From positions 1 through 37,387 of the forward strand of contig CAZJAZ010000026.1 of the NCBI GenBank assembly GCA_964544305.1: DNA of 37,387 bases. The letters run 5' to 3'. The notes beneath the pieces are model-generated. The model saw nothing but the letters and a program-made list of their open reading frames with translations, searched no databases and was not told where the DNA came from. Positions 26,140 to 33,983 of this stretch are shown in pieces. The translations under genes and the position numbers were made by a program. The stretch comes from JAFDWI01 sp964544305 (GTDB taxonomy: Bacteria; Actinomycetota; Acidimicrobiia; Acidimicrobiales; Iamiaceae). Numbering within the stretch: the first letter of the stretch is position 1; the number at the start of each line of letters is the position of its first letter.

Positions 26140-26678
26140 GGCGTATCCACTTCCCCATCCTCTCCGCCGCTTTGCGAAATTTGACGCGTTATGGCCCCAG
26201 AGGGGCCATAACGCGTCAAATTTCGCAAAGCGGGAGTGAAAAGAGGAAACCAGATGTCGCCACGCCCTAGAAACGAGCGATGTTCAAATACCACATGAAC
26301 CGGCATCCCAATCGCTACTTCGTCGGCATTCACACCCACCAGGTTCGTCGTGAGACGAAGCCCAACTTGCTCGACCATTTCAACAAGTGCCACAACATAC
26401 GGCGTTGCGTCGCCGTCCCAGGGTTGCGCATTCATCGTGAACGAATGGATGGTTGCGTCGCCAGATACGGGTGACGGCGAAAGTTCCATTGATCCACACG
26501 CTGGACAACGAGGGCCAGGCGGATGCATGAAGTAGCCACACGCCGTGCAGCACTGAAACCGCAAAACACCCTCAGCGCCAGAAGCCCAGAAGAATTCAGT
26601 GGACGGATCGGCCGCGGGTGGCACACGGAAGCGGTCGTCAGGTTCAACAAATGATTCAACTGGCGTCGCGTCGCTCAT
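26136..26678 (-). CDS. DUF35 OB-fold protein whose C-terminus is encoded by the palindromic repeat
   Basis: A 180-residue DUF35 protein. The zinc ribbon is Cys44, Cys47, Cys58, Cys61, followed by an OB fold (DATIHSFTMN to MPVHVVFEHR). The family normally ends just after that fold. Here the coding sequence continues through the long palindrome, so residues about 149-171 (with RNLTRYGPSGAITRQIS) come from the repeat, and the chain ends DGEVDTP. The stop still overlaps the GTG of the Ltp2-like gene. It is the likely partner of that protein. Start at 26678 preferred (MSDATPVESF); an in-frame start at 26714 would overlap the upstream gene. Confidence 0.82.
   Translation of the reverse strand: MSDATPVESFVEPDDRFRVPPAADPSTEFFWASGAEGVLRFQCCTACGYFMHPPGPRCPACGSMELSPSPVSGDATIHSFTMNAQPWDGDATPYVVALVEMVEQVGLRLTTNLVGVNADEVAIGMPVHVVFEHRSFLGRGDIWFPLFTPALRNLTRYGPSGAITRQISQSGGEDGEVDTP
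26167..26233. repeat. Long palindrome, copy 3 (inside a coding sequence)
   Basis: The same palindrome as at 7029-7079, here with perfect 32-bp arms and loop AGA. The extra eight bases per arm (CCGCTTTG side) match only in this copy. It lies in frame within the 3' end of the DUF35 gene at 26136-26678, upstream of the Ltp2-like gene in the same operon. Confidence 0.95.
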
Positions 26679-26700
26679 AACCCGGTCCACACGGTTTGGA

Positions 26701-27990
26701 TCAACCCTTACCAAGGCGTTCCGCCAACGTCATGACCGTCACTATGCCATCTTCTTGAAATTTACCGGTACCAAACACTTTGGGTGCAGTATCGATCCCT
26801 TTGGCCTTTGCTTGGGCACGTAACGCACCGACCGTGCACTCGTGTCGCCCGAGGTGGGCAAATGGGTCGAACGTGAAGTTCCGCATCGCGTTCTCATGGG
26901 TGATCGCATTGACTTCATTATCGGGAACACCGCGAAGTTGCGCGGCCAGTTGCTCAGGCGAATCGGGCCAGGTCGAATCCGAATGCGGATAGTCGCATTC
27001 CCAATGCATGTTCGCACCATTGAGATGACCACGAACCTCAATGCCAATCGGGTCGTCAATAAAACACGTCAAAATGTGTTCGTTGAAAACCTCAGATGGC
27101 AACTTCCCGCCAAAGTCTTGATTCGTCCACGCTTTGTGGTGCCGGTAGACGTAGTCGGTGCGCTCCAAGAAGTACGGAATCCAACCAATTCCGCCTTCAG
27201 ACAATGCAATCCGCAGACCGTCGAACTTGCGAAACACCGGCGACCAAATCAGATCTGCTGCGGCTTGCACAATGTTGACCGGCTGAAGCGTGATCATCGT
27301 GTCAATCGGCGCTTCGACCGAGGTGATCACCGTCTCTGACGACGATCCAATGTGCAAACAGACAACCGTGCTGGTTTCGACGCACGCGGCCAGAAACGGG
27401 TCCCAATGGTCGCTGTGCCAACTCGGCAAACCGATTTTCTCGGGGTTCTCTGAGAACGTGATCGCGTGACAGCCCTTCTCGGCCAAGCGACGCACTTCTG
27501 TGGCCATCAGCATTGGATCCCAAATCGGCAAAATGCCACAAGGAATCATCCGACCAGGATGCCGACCACACCATTCGTCAACGTGCCAATCGTTGTACGC
27601 CTGGCAAAGTGCGAGCGCGATCGACTTGTCTTGCACCGTTGAGAAAAGTTGGCCCGCAAAACCTGTCATTGACGGGAAGTTCAACGAGGCGAGCACACCG
27701 TTCGCGTTCATGTCGTCGATGCGCGCATCGATGTTGTAGCAACCGGCGCGCATATCTTCGAACGCGAGTGGATCAACCCCGTATTCTTCAGGCACGCGGC
27801 CGGCAACCGCGTTGAGCCCAACGTTGGGTAATGCAGCTCCTTGAAACATCCACACGTCACGGCCATTCGCCAACGTGGTCAGCATTGGCGCTTCTTGCGC
27901 GGCCCGCCCCGAGAGCCGACCCGCAAAAAGATCGGGTGGTTCGACAACGTGATCGTCCACGCTCACCAGGATCATGTCATCAATATCCAT
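26701..27990 (-). CDS. Amidohydrolase-2 family metal-dependent hydrolase
   Basis: A 429-residue ACMSD-like amidohydrolase. It begins MILVSVDDHVVEPPDLF (metal-site DDH) and continues with RIDDMNANGVLASLNFPS, TVVCLHIGSS (His ligand), LSEGGIGWIPYFLER, and WECDYPHSDSTWPDS with the conserved Asp and His. It is longer than the paralogue at 21076-22269 and belongs to a different subgroup. GAGAGGAT precedes the ATG. It heads the operon with DUF35 and the Ltp2-like gene, and is divergent from the tandem-TetR gene with operator site E between. Confidence 0.83.
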   Translation of the reverse strand: MDIDDMILVSVDDHVVEPPDLFAGRLSGRAAQEAPMLTTLANGRDVWMFQGAALPNVGLNAVAGRVPEEYGVDPLAFEDMRAGCYNIDARIDDMNANGVLASLNFPSMTGFAGQLFSTVQDKSIALALCQAYNDWHVDEWCGRHPGRMIPCGILPIWDPMLMATEVRRLAEKGCHAITFSENPEKIGLPSWHSDHWDPFLAACVETSTVVCLHIGSSSETVITSVEAPIDTMITLQPVNIVQAAADLIWSPVFRKFDGLRIALSEGGIGWIPYFLERTDYVYRHHKAWTNQDFGGKLPSEVFNEHILTCFIDDPIGIEVRGHLNGANMHWECDYPHSDSTWPDSPEQLAAQLRGVPDNEVNAITHENAMRNFTFDPFAHLGRHECTVGALRAQAKAKGIDTAPKVFGTGKFQEDGIVTVMTLAERLGKG

Positions 27991-28012
27991 GGGATCCTCT
28001 CAAGTCAAAAGC

Positions 28013-28029
28013 TGACAGTGGTGTTAGAT
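28013..28029 (+). promoter_or_regulatory. Shared operator, site E
   Basis: Plus-strand reading TGACAGTGGTGTTAGAT, matching TGACR-N4-TGTYAG. It lies between the amidohydrolase start (27990) and the tandem-TetR start (28083). A position just upstream of its own regulator gene is what an autoregulated TetR repressor would show. Confidence 0.65.
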
Positions 28030-28082
28030 TAGCGGGCGGCGACACGCCTGACCACCGCATCGCAGGGAGGCGGACAAGTACG

Positions 28083-29375
28083 ATGCAACCCATGAGTGGC
28101 AGCGCCACAACCCGACGCCAACCATTCGGTGATAATCCGCGTGTTGGCGCGCGCGGAAGCGAAACCGAGCGGCGCATCCTCGAAGCCGCACTTGACGTAT
28201 TCGGGGAAAAGGGATTTTCAGAAGCCCGCGTCGAGTTCATCACCGAACGGGCAGGCTGCTCCCGGCCCGCGTTCTATCAGTATTTCTCATCCAAAGAGGA
28301 AGTGTTCTGGAAGCTCGCTGGCGATGTCGGCCGAGAACTCGTCGCACTGGGTCGCAGCCTCAAACCGGTGACACCAGATCGCAGCGGAATGAACGCGCTC
28401 GCCGAGTGGATGAACGAATTCACCGACCTGTTTGTTGCCTACACCCCGGTATTCGTCGCATTTCAAGCCGCCACCCATGATCAGCTTGAAACAGCACGCA
28501 CGTCGTCGTCTGTGGGGAACCGCCTCGATCTTGCGCTCCTCAAAGCTTTCGGGGCCCAAGATGATGCACAACAACGGGCTCTGGCAAGCGGTATGGCCGC
28601 GGTCATCATCCGGTGCACGTTTTATTGGCGTGCCCTCGCTGCAACGGGGGCAATGGAGCGCGACCGTCTGATCAACGGGCTATCGCGTGCAACGCATCGA
28701 CTCTTTTTTGGTCTGATCGACGGGGTAAATATCGAAGGTGGCCCAAGAGCAAATCCTTCGTCGGGCACGGTGCCAAAACTCGTTGCACCCCCGCTCACTG
28801 ATGACGGCAGCGACCTGCGCCCACGAGGTTTCGCCACCCGCCAACGCATACTCGATGCGGGGTCGAGCGTGCTGCCAGTCCGCGGGTATCACAATGCCAG
28901 GATTGACGACATCGTGAGCGCAGCAGACGTCTCACACGGCACGTTCTATCGCTACTTCCCCGACAAAGATGCTTTTTTTCGTGCGCTTGCCGAACAAGCC
29001 ACCGCACAAATGATCCCGCTGCTCGATCGCCTGCCTCTCAACGACGATTCCGACGCGCTGCGAGCGTGGCTGCGCGATTGGTTTGAGAGTTACCGCACAA
29101 ACGGTGGGGTGATTACCACCTGGCAAGAGATGCAAGAGTCAAAGGGTGAGCTTGTTGAGTACTCACAAGATGTCGGCGCGAAGATTTTGTTTGGGCTCGT
29201 CGACGTACTCAATCATCACGGGCATGACGATGCACTCTTTGACGCGCTCGTTCTGCTCGCGCTCATCGAGCGGCTGCCGTATCGGGCATTCACGCTTGGA
29301 TTCACCAGCGCAGACGATGCAATTGAAGCGGGCGTGACAATCATCCGGCGATCCGTGCTCGGATTCGCGGCGTGA
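28083..29375 (+). CDS. Tandem TetR-family transcriptional regulator (two TetR modules in one chain)
   Basis: A 430-residue regulator with two complete TetR modules. The first DNA-binding helix-turn-helix spans about 29-75 (RILEAALDVFGEKGF to RPAFYQYFSSKEEVF). The second is about 250-300 (RQRILDAGSSVLPVRGYHNARIDD to HGTFYRYFPDKDAFF). Each is followed by a ligand/dimer-type helical domain. Mce3R of mycobacteria has this unusual double structure and controls lipid and FadE-type genes. Here the neighbouring genes are of the same kinds. The protein may bind as a pseudo-dimer or dimer at site E and the other five sites. Start at 28083; AGGGAGG is about 12 bases upstream, a little far. A VOC gene follows. 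Confidence 0.88.
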   Translation: MQPMSGSATTRRQPFGDNPRVGARGSETERRILEAALDVFGEKGFSEARVEFITERAGCSRPAFYQYFSSKEEVFWKLAGDVGRELVALGRSLKPVTPDRSGMNALAEWMNEFTDLFVAYTPVFVAFQAATHDQLETARTSSSVGNRLDLALLKAFGAQDDAQQRALASGMAAVIIRCTFYWRALAATGAMERDRLINGLSRATHRLFFGLIDGVNIEGGPRANPSSGTVPKLVAPPLTDDGSDLRPRGFATRQRILDAGSSVLPVRGYHNARIDDIVSAADVSHGTFYRYFPDKDAFFRALAEQATAQMIPLLDRLPLNDDSDALRAWLRDWFESYRTNGGVITTWQEMQESKGELVEYSQDVGAKILFGLVDVLNHHGHDDALFDALVLLALIERLPYRAFTLGFTSADDAIEAGVTIIRRSVLGFAA

Positions 29376-29403
29376 TCGGGCACACGGATCGGCGCGCGAA
29401 TTG

Positions 29404-29817
29404 ATGAGTGCGGTAAGCCACGTCGGGCTGTGTGTCGCTGACCTTGACCGTGCGACTCGCTTCTACACCCGTGTGTTCGGATTTGTGGTGCGGAACGAGA
29501 TGACAATTCCAGATCGAGCAACTGGCCCGCTGCTCGCGGTTGCCACGCCGGTTGGGCTCACCGCTCGCTACTTGATGCTGGAGGGATTTGTACTCGAACT
29601 CCTTCACTTCGATCGGCCAGAAAGCGCGGTCCAACGTGACCGGCCGTTTACCGAGCTCGGGCTCACCCATCTGTCATTCACGGTCGACAACCTGGAATCG
29701 GCCTGTGCGCTGGTTCGTGATTCTGGTGGCCGCGTATTGGATGAGCGGACGATCCCGGGCGTCGTTGCCATGGTCATCGACCCCGACGGGCAGATCCTCG
29801 AGGTCCTCCAAAGCTGA
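29404..29817 (+). CDS. VOC / glyoxalase-superfamily protein
   Basis: A 137-residue protein with two beta-alpha-beta-beta-beta repeats. Likely metal ligands fall in the usual His-Glu-His-Glu order: SHVGLCV, LELLHF, LTHLSFTV and ILEVLQS. Members include epimerases, glyoxalases, dioxygenases and resistance proteins; an isomerase or epimerase acting on CoA thioesters would suit the context but is inference. The ATG at 29404 begins 28 bases after the TetR stop, so it is probably cotranscribed with the regulator. It ends 25 bases before the convergent copA end. Confidence 0.75.
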   Translation: MSAVSHVGLCVADLDRATRFYTRVFGFVVRNEMTIPDRATGPLLAVATPVGLTARYLMLEGFVLELLHFDRPESAVQRDRPFTELGLTHLSFTVDNLESACALVRDSGGRVLDERTIPGVVAMVIDPDGQILEVLQS

Positions 29818-29842
29818 GAAGCTTTGTGTGCGGCACTGCGCT

Positions 29843-32164
29843 TCAAGAGAATCGGCGCAAGCGCAACGAGTTCGTGACGACGAACACCGATGAGAACGCC
29901 ATTGCCGCACCCGCGATCATTGGATCTAAGAGCCCCAACGCTGCCAGTGGGATTGCGGCGACGTTGTAGGCGAACGCCCAGAACAAGTTCCCTTTGATCG
30001 TTGCCAACGTGCGTCGCGCAAGTCGGATTGCATCGACTGCTACCGTCAAGTCGCCACGCACGAGGGTGAGATCCGATGCTTCAATGGCCGCATCCGTTCC
30101 AGTGCCCATTGCCAGGCCGAGGTCTGCTTGAGCGAGTGCGGCCGCATCATTTACTCCGTCGCCGACCATGGCAACCGTGCGGCCTTCGCCCTGCAGACGC
30201 TTAATAACGGCCACCTTGTCGTGTGGTAACACCTCGGCGATCACACTGGACGGATCATCCGTTATGCCAACTTCACTTGCCACTTGATGGGCGACCGCCG
30301 CACTATCCCCCGTGAGCAGCACCGGTTCAAGCCCGAGCTCTCGAAGCTCACGAATCGCTTGCGCGGAGGTTTCTTTGATCGCATCGGCGACAACGAGCAC
30401 ACCGCGGGCTGCGCCATCCCAGCCGACCGCAACCGCACTCTTGCCACTTTGGCCCGCTTCGTTCATGGCCGCCGTAAGGAGCGCATCCAGAGGTTGGGAC
30501 CACTGGTCGAGCAGCGCTAGCCGGCCAACAAGAACATCCGTTGTTGTTTGGTCGGTTGTTTCGATGATGCCATGCACACCAAGTCCTGGCACATTGACAA
30601 AGTCGGTGACACGGGGAAGATCGCCAACCCGCTCGCGGGCACCCTGGGCGATCGCGCGCGCGATCGGGTGCTCTGATGCGTGCTCGATCGCACCCGCATT
30701 CCGCAGCAACTCAGTTTCATCGACGCCTGTTGCGGGAATGACGTCGGCCAGGGTCATACGGCCCTCAGTGACGGTGCCGGTCTTATCCAACACGATCGTG
30801 TCGATGCCGCGAGTTGATTCGAGGACTTCGGGGCCTTTGATAAGAATGCCAAGTTGGGCGCCACGGCCGGTGCCAACCATGAGCGCGGTCGGTGTCGCCA
30901 GGCCAAGCGCACACGGGCACGCGATGATGAGCACGGCAACCGATGCGGTAAAGGCCGCTGTTGCACCTTCACCCAGCAGCATCCATGTTGCGAACGTCGC
31001 AATCGCTAAGACAATGACGATCGGAACAAAGATTCCAGAAATTTTGTCGGCGAGACGTTGTGCTTGGGCCTTGCCGTTCTGTGCTTCTTCAACCATGCGA
31101 GCCATTTGCGCTAACTGCGTATCTGCCCCCACGCGGGTGGCAGCAACGATGAGTCGACCGCCCGCATTGACGGTCGCACCGATCACTCCGTCACCTACGC
31201 CTACCTCAACGGGCACCGATTCGCCGGTGACCATCGACGCGTCAATCGCGGATGAACCTTCGATGATGCGGCCATCTGTGGCAATTTTCTCGCCGGGGCG
31301 CACCACAAAATGGTCGCCAACGTTGAGTTCGCTTATCGGAATACGCAACTCAACACCATCACGCAGTACGGCAACGTCTTTTGCGCCGAGCGAGAGCAGG
31401 GCTCGTAGCGCAGCGCCCGCTTGGCGTTTCGCGCGTGCCTCGAGATAGCGACCGGCGAGAATAAACATGGTGACGCCCGCGGCCGCCTCAAGGTAGATAT
31501 TCGCGGCTCCATCAGTGCGGCTGAGTGCGAGTTCAAATTCGTGGTGCATACCGGGCATGCCAGCGGTGCCCCAGAACAGTGCGTAGATCGACCAGCCAAA
31601 CGCCGCGAGGGTGCCAACGGAGACCAGTGTGTCCATCGTCGTTGCACCGTGTTTGAGGTTGACCCAAGCGGCACGGTGGAATGGCCACCCGCCCCACACC
31701 ACCACGGGTGCTGCCAAGGTCAGCGACAGCCACTGCCAGTTGGTGAACTGCAGAGCTGGGATCATGGCCATGGCGATCACCGGAATTGCAAGAGCGGCGG
31801 ACACGATGAGCCGTTGGCGTTGTGCGTCGATCGGTTCGGTTTCGTGGTTGTGAGCGCTGGCGTGATTCGTTGATGAGCCGTGGCTCGTATGGTCACCGTG
31901 TTCCGTGTGTGCTTGTACCGGTGCAGGCACGTGGGCCTGGTATCCGGCGGCTTCAACGGTCGCGACAAGCGTGTCGGTTGTGACGTTGTCAGCAAAGGTG
32001 ACTTTGGCCTTTTCGGTCGCGTAGTTCACGGTCGCCGTGACACCGTCAAGCTTGTTGAGCTTGCGTTCAATCCGGTTTGCGCATGACGCGCACGTCATAC
32101 CGTCGATTGCGAGTTCGATGGCGTGCGAAGCGTCCTGGATGTCGGTGACCGCGTGAGCATTCAT
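29843..32164 (-). CDS. copA: Copper-exporting P1B-type ATPase
   Basis: A 773-residue inner-membrane Cu+ efflux pump. The N-terminal heavy-metal domain has GMTCASC (Cys25, Cys28). A His-rich stretch follows at about 80-110 (HTEHGDHTSHGSSTNHAS). Then come transmembrane segments, TGES (about 313), the metal-binding CPC (about 416) in CPCALGLATPTALM, the phosphorylated Asp in DKTGT (about 459) and MVGDGVNDAAALAQAD. The His-rich linker is unusual and might bind copper. It overlaps copZ by four bases (ATGA). Expression is probably controlled by the operator at 32388-32404. Confidence 0.95.
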   Translation of the reverse strand: MNAHAVTDIQDASHAIELAIDGMTCASCANRIERKLNKLDGVTATVNYATEKAKVTFADNVTTDTLVATVEAAGYQAHVPAPVQAHTEHGDHTSHGSSTNHASAHNHETEPIDAQRQRLIVSAALAIPVIAMAMIPALQFTNWQWLSLTLAAPVVVWGGWPFHRAAWVNLKHGATTMDTLVSVGTLAAFGWSIYALFWGTAGMPGMHHEFELALSRTDGAANIYLEAAAGVTMFILAGRYLEARAKRQAGAALRALLSLGAKDVAVLRDGVELRIPISELNVGDHFVVRPGEKIATDGRIIEGSSAIDASMVTGESVPVEVGVGDGVIGATVNAGGRLIVAATRVGADTQLAQMARMVEEAQNGKAQAQRLADKISGIFVPIVIVLAIATFATWMLLGEGATAAFTASVAVLIIACPCALGLATPTALMVGTGRGAQLGILIKGPEVLESTRGIDTIVLDKTGTVTEGRMTLADVIPATGVDETELLRNAGAIEHASEHPIARAIAQGARERVGDLPRVTDFVNVPGLGVHGIIETTDQTTTDVLVGRLALLDQWSQPLDALLTAAMNEAGQSGKSAVAVGWDGAARGVLVVADAIKETSAQAIRELRELGLEPVLLTGDSAAVAHQVASEVGITDDPSSVIAEVLPHDKVAVIKRLQGEGRTVAMVGDGVNDAAALAQADLGLAMGTGTDAAIEASDLTLVRGDLTVAVDAIRLARRTLATIKGNLFWAFAYNVAAIPLAALGLLDPMIAGAAMAFSSVFVVTNSLRLRRFS

Positions 32165-32376
32165 GGGGTCGTTCCGATCAGTTCATAGCCCGCCTCTTCA
32201 ATGGCTTCTCGGATGGTGGCATCGTTGATGGGGGCATCGGAGGTGACAGTGACGGCACCAGATCCAAGGTCAACATTGATGTTGGTAACGCCCGCGATTT
32301 GCGTGATCTCTTCGGTGACTGAGGCTACGCAGTGTCCACAAGTCATGCCTTGCACGGTGTAAGTCGTTGTCGTCAT
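32161..32376 (-). CDS. copZ: Copper chaperone, CopZ-type
   Basis: A 71-residue heavy-metal-associated domain protein with the GMTCGHC metal site (Cys13, Cys16) and a ferredoxin-like fold pattern through to EAIEEAGYEL. Delivers Cu+ to CopA, whose gene overlaps its stop. The ATG at 32376 is preceded by GAGG. The CsoR-type site lies just upstream. An in-frame extension to 32409 would run across that operator and is rejected. Confidence 0.93.
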   Translation of the reverse strand: MTTTTYTVQGMTCGHCVASVTEEITQIAGVTNINVDLGSGAVTVTSDAPINDATIREAIEEAGYELIGTTP

Positions 32377-32387
32377 ATCCTCACTAT

Positions 32388-32404
32388 ATACCCCCCCAGG
32401 GTAT
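32388..32404 (-). promoter_or_regulatory. CsoR-type copper-responsive operator
   Basis: A 17-bp GC-rich palindrome: ATACCC and GGGTAT arms around a five-base centre (CCCCA on the plus strand). This fits the CsoR operator form, and it lies 11 bases upstream of copZ, beside TATAGT, a likely -10. CsoR leaves DNA when it binds Cu+. No csoR gene is in the window, so the regulator would be encoded elsewhere. Confidence 0.75.
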
Positions 32405-32413
32405 CCCACAACC

Positions 32414-32464
32414 GGAACTTGTCGCAGAACGCGCTCTATTACGACCCTATCTGCGACAAGTTCC
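32414..32464. repeat. Second palindrome at the end of a CoA ligase gene
   Basis: 15-bp perfect arms (GGAACTTGTCGCAGA and its complement) with a 21-base centre. It spans the 3' end of the CoA ligase gene, whose TAG stop is in the centre and whose last residues are read through the right arm. It then continues into the gap before copZ. It may act as a terminator. Its sequence is unlike the three-copy palindrome. Confidence 0.9.
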
Positions 32465-33983
32465 CTAAGAGGGGCTTGACGACCTTGCCCGTTGCATTGC
32501 GGGGAAGATCGTCGACAAAGACAAATTGGCGCGGCACCTTGTAATCCGCAAGTCGCTCCGCACAGAAAGTCCGCAATGCTTCAACCACACCATGCTCGAC
32601 CTCCAGACCGGCAAGCGGCTCAGCCAAGACAATCCACGCACCAATGTCCTCACCCAATACATCGTGGGGAACTGCTGCAACTGCAACCTGTGCAACACTC
32701 GGATGATCGATCAGCACCGCCTCAACTTCTGCCGCATGCACATTGTTCCCACCACGAATGATGACATCTTTCCGGCGCCCCACAATGTAGAGATAGCCGT
32801 CCTCATCGAGGTACGCATCGTCGCCTGAATGCAACCACCCATCCCGCCACGTCTCCGACGTTGCTTGCTCGTCACGCCAATACTCACGCTCCCTGCCCGG
32901 GTTGCGCACCAACAGCTCCCCCACGTTTCCCGCCGACACTTCCAATCCGTCGTCATCGACGATACGAAATTCGGTCGGCGGCAGCGGCTTACCAACAGAA
33001 CCGGCACGACGCTCCTGCTCATCTTTGGGCAAGAAACAATAGGCGGGCCCCGCCTCGGTCATACCCCACGCATTCGACACTGACGCATCGGGGAGCTTCG
33101 CTCGAAGTCGGGCGAGTGATGTTGGACTGATCGGCGCTGATCCGACCGAACACATCGTCACGCTCGACAGGTCCGCCTCAGCAAAGTTCGGGTGCGCAAG
33201 TAAGAGTTCAACCATGGCGGGAACCAAAAACACCGCGCTTGGCTGGCGTGTGGCAACGATCTCAAGCCACATGCCCGCATCGAAGTGTGGAAAGTACAAC
33301 AACCGCATGCCAAGTTTCATCGGGCTGTACACCGAGGAGATCCCGGCAAATGTGAACATCGGTGACGAATGCAGCCAGCCAGCCCCGGTCCAGTGGGGCA
33401 GCGCATTGGGCATGAGTAGCGCGCTGCGATGCCGGACCACAACACCTTTTGGCCGGCCGGTCGTTCCTGATGTGTACATCAGATCGGCGATGTCATCGGC
33501 CTCGAGTGGCACCTGAAACGTTGAACCGTCAGGATCAGTGGCGTCCAAAAAGTTCACGGTTTGGTTTGCCGTAGCGTCAGTAGAGATGATGCTGCGCAAT
33601 CCGGGAACCTGCGCCGCAACAAGAACCGAGGTCGTTGACGCGCCACTGATCGCAGCACGTACACCGGCATGCCCAAGAATGTCGTGTAACTCGCGCGCAA
33701 CGAGCCGAGTGCTCGTCGGCACGGCAACAGCGCCAGCCTTGTGCACCGCTACATACGACACGAGAAAAACAAGTGACTCATCCGCCGGGAGATGCACCGC
33801 TACCCGGTCGCCTTTGGCAATCCCATTGTTGACAAGCCAACGCGCCAACCGATTTGACCGGTCTTCCCAATCACCAAAGGTGAGATCCGTTTTCGAACCA
33901 AGATCGGTAACCGCAATCTCGTCGCTATGTTCGGCTGCCATCATGACCAACTGGTCAATGCAAAGGTCGCTTGATCCTCTCAA
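32439..33983 (-). CDS. AMP-forming acyl-CoA synthetase
   Basis: A 514-residue class I adenylate-forming ligase. It has LMYTSGTTGRPKGVV (168-182), NAWGMTEAGPAYC, SGDDAYLDEDGYLYIVGRRKD and RNATGKVVKPLL with the C-terminal catalytic Lys. The final residues (GNLSQIGS) are encoded by a palindrome that also contains the stop, so the natural C-terminus may have been extended by about ten residues. The TTG start overlaps the stop of the fused ACAD gene (TTGA) and follows GAGGG, so it is coupled to that gene. Substrate unknown. Confidence 0.87.
   Translation of the reverse strand: MRGSSDLCIDQLVMMAAEHSDEIAVTDLGSKTDLTFGDWEDRSNRLARWLVNNGIAKGDRVAVHLPADESLVFLVSYVAVHKAGAVAVPTSTRLVARELHDILGHAGVRAAISGASTTSVLVAAQVPGLRSIISTDATANQTVNFLDATDPDGSTFQVPLEADDIADLMYTSGTTGRPKGVVVRHRSALLMPNALPHWTGAGWLHSSPMFTFAGISSVYSPMKLGMRLLYFPHFDAGMWLEIVATRQPSAVFLVPAMVELLLAHPNFAEADLSSVTMCSVGSAPISPTSLARLRAKLPDASVSNAWGMTEAGPAYCFLPKDEQERRAGSVGKPLPPTEFRIVDDDGLEVSAGNVGELLVRNPGREREYWRDEQATSETWRDGWLHSGDDAYLDEDGYLYIVGRRKDVIIRGGNNVHAAEVEAVLIDHPSVAQVAVAAVPHDVLGEDIGAWIVLAEPLAGLEVEHGVVEALRTFCAERLADYKVPRQFVFVDDLPRNATGKVVKPLLGNLSQIGS

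Noticed and set aside
29404..29817. VOC protein as methylmalonyl-CoA epimerase
   Set aside because: The two-repeat fold and metal-ligand order fit the superfamily, but I see no residue pattern that is specific to that epimerase.
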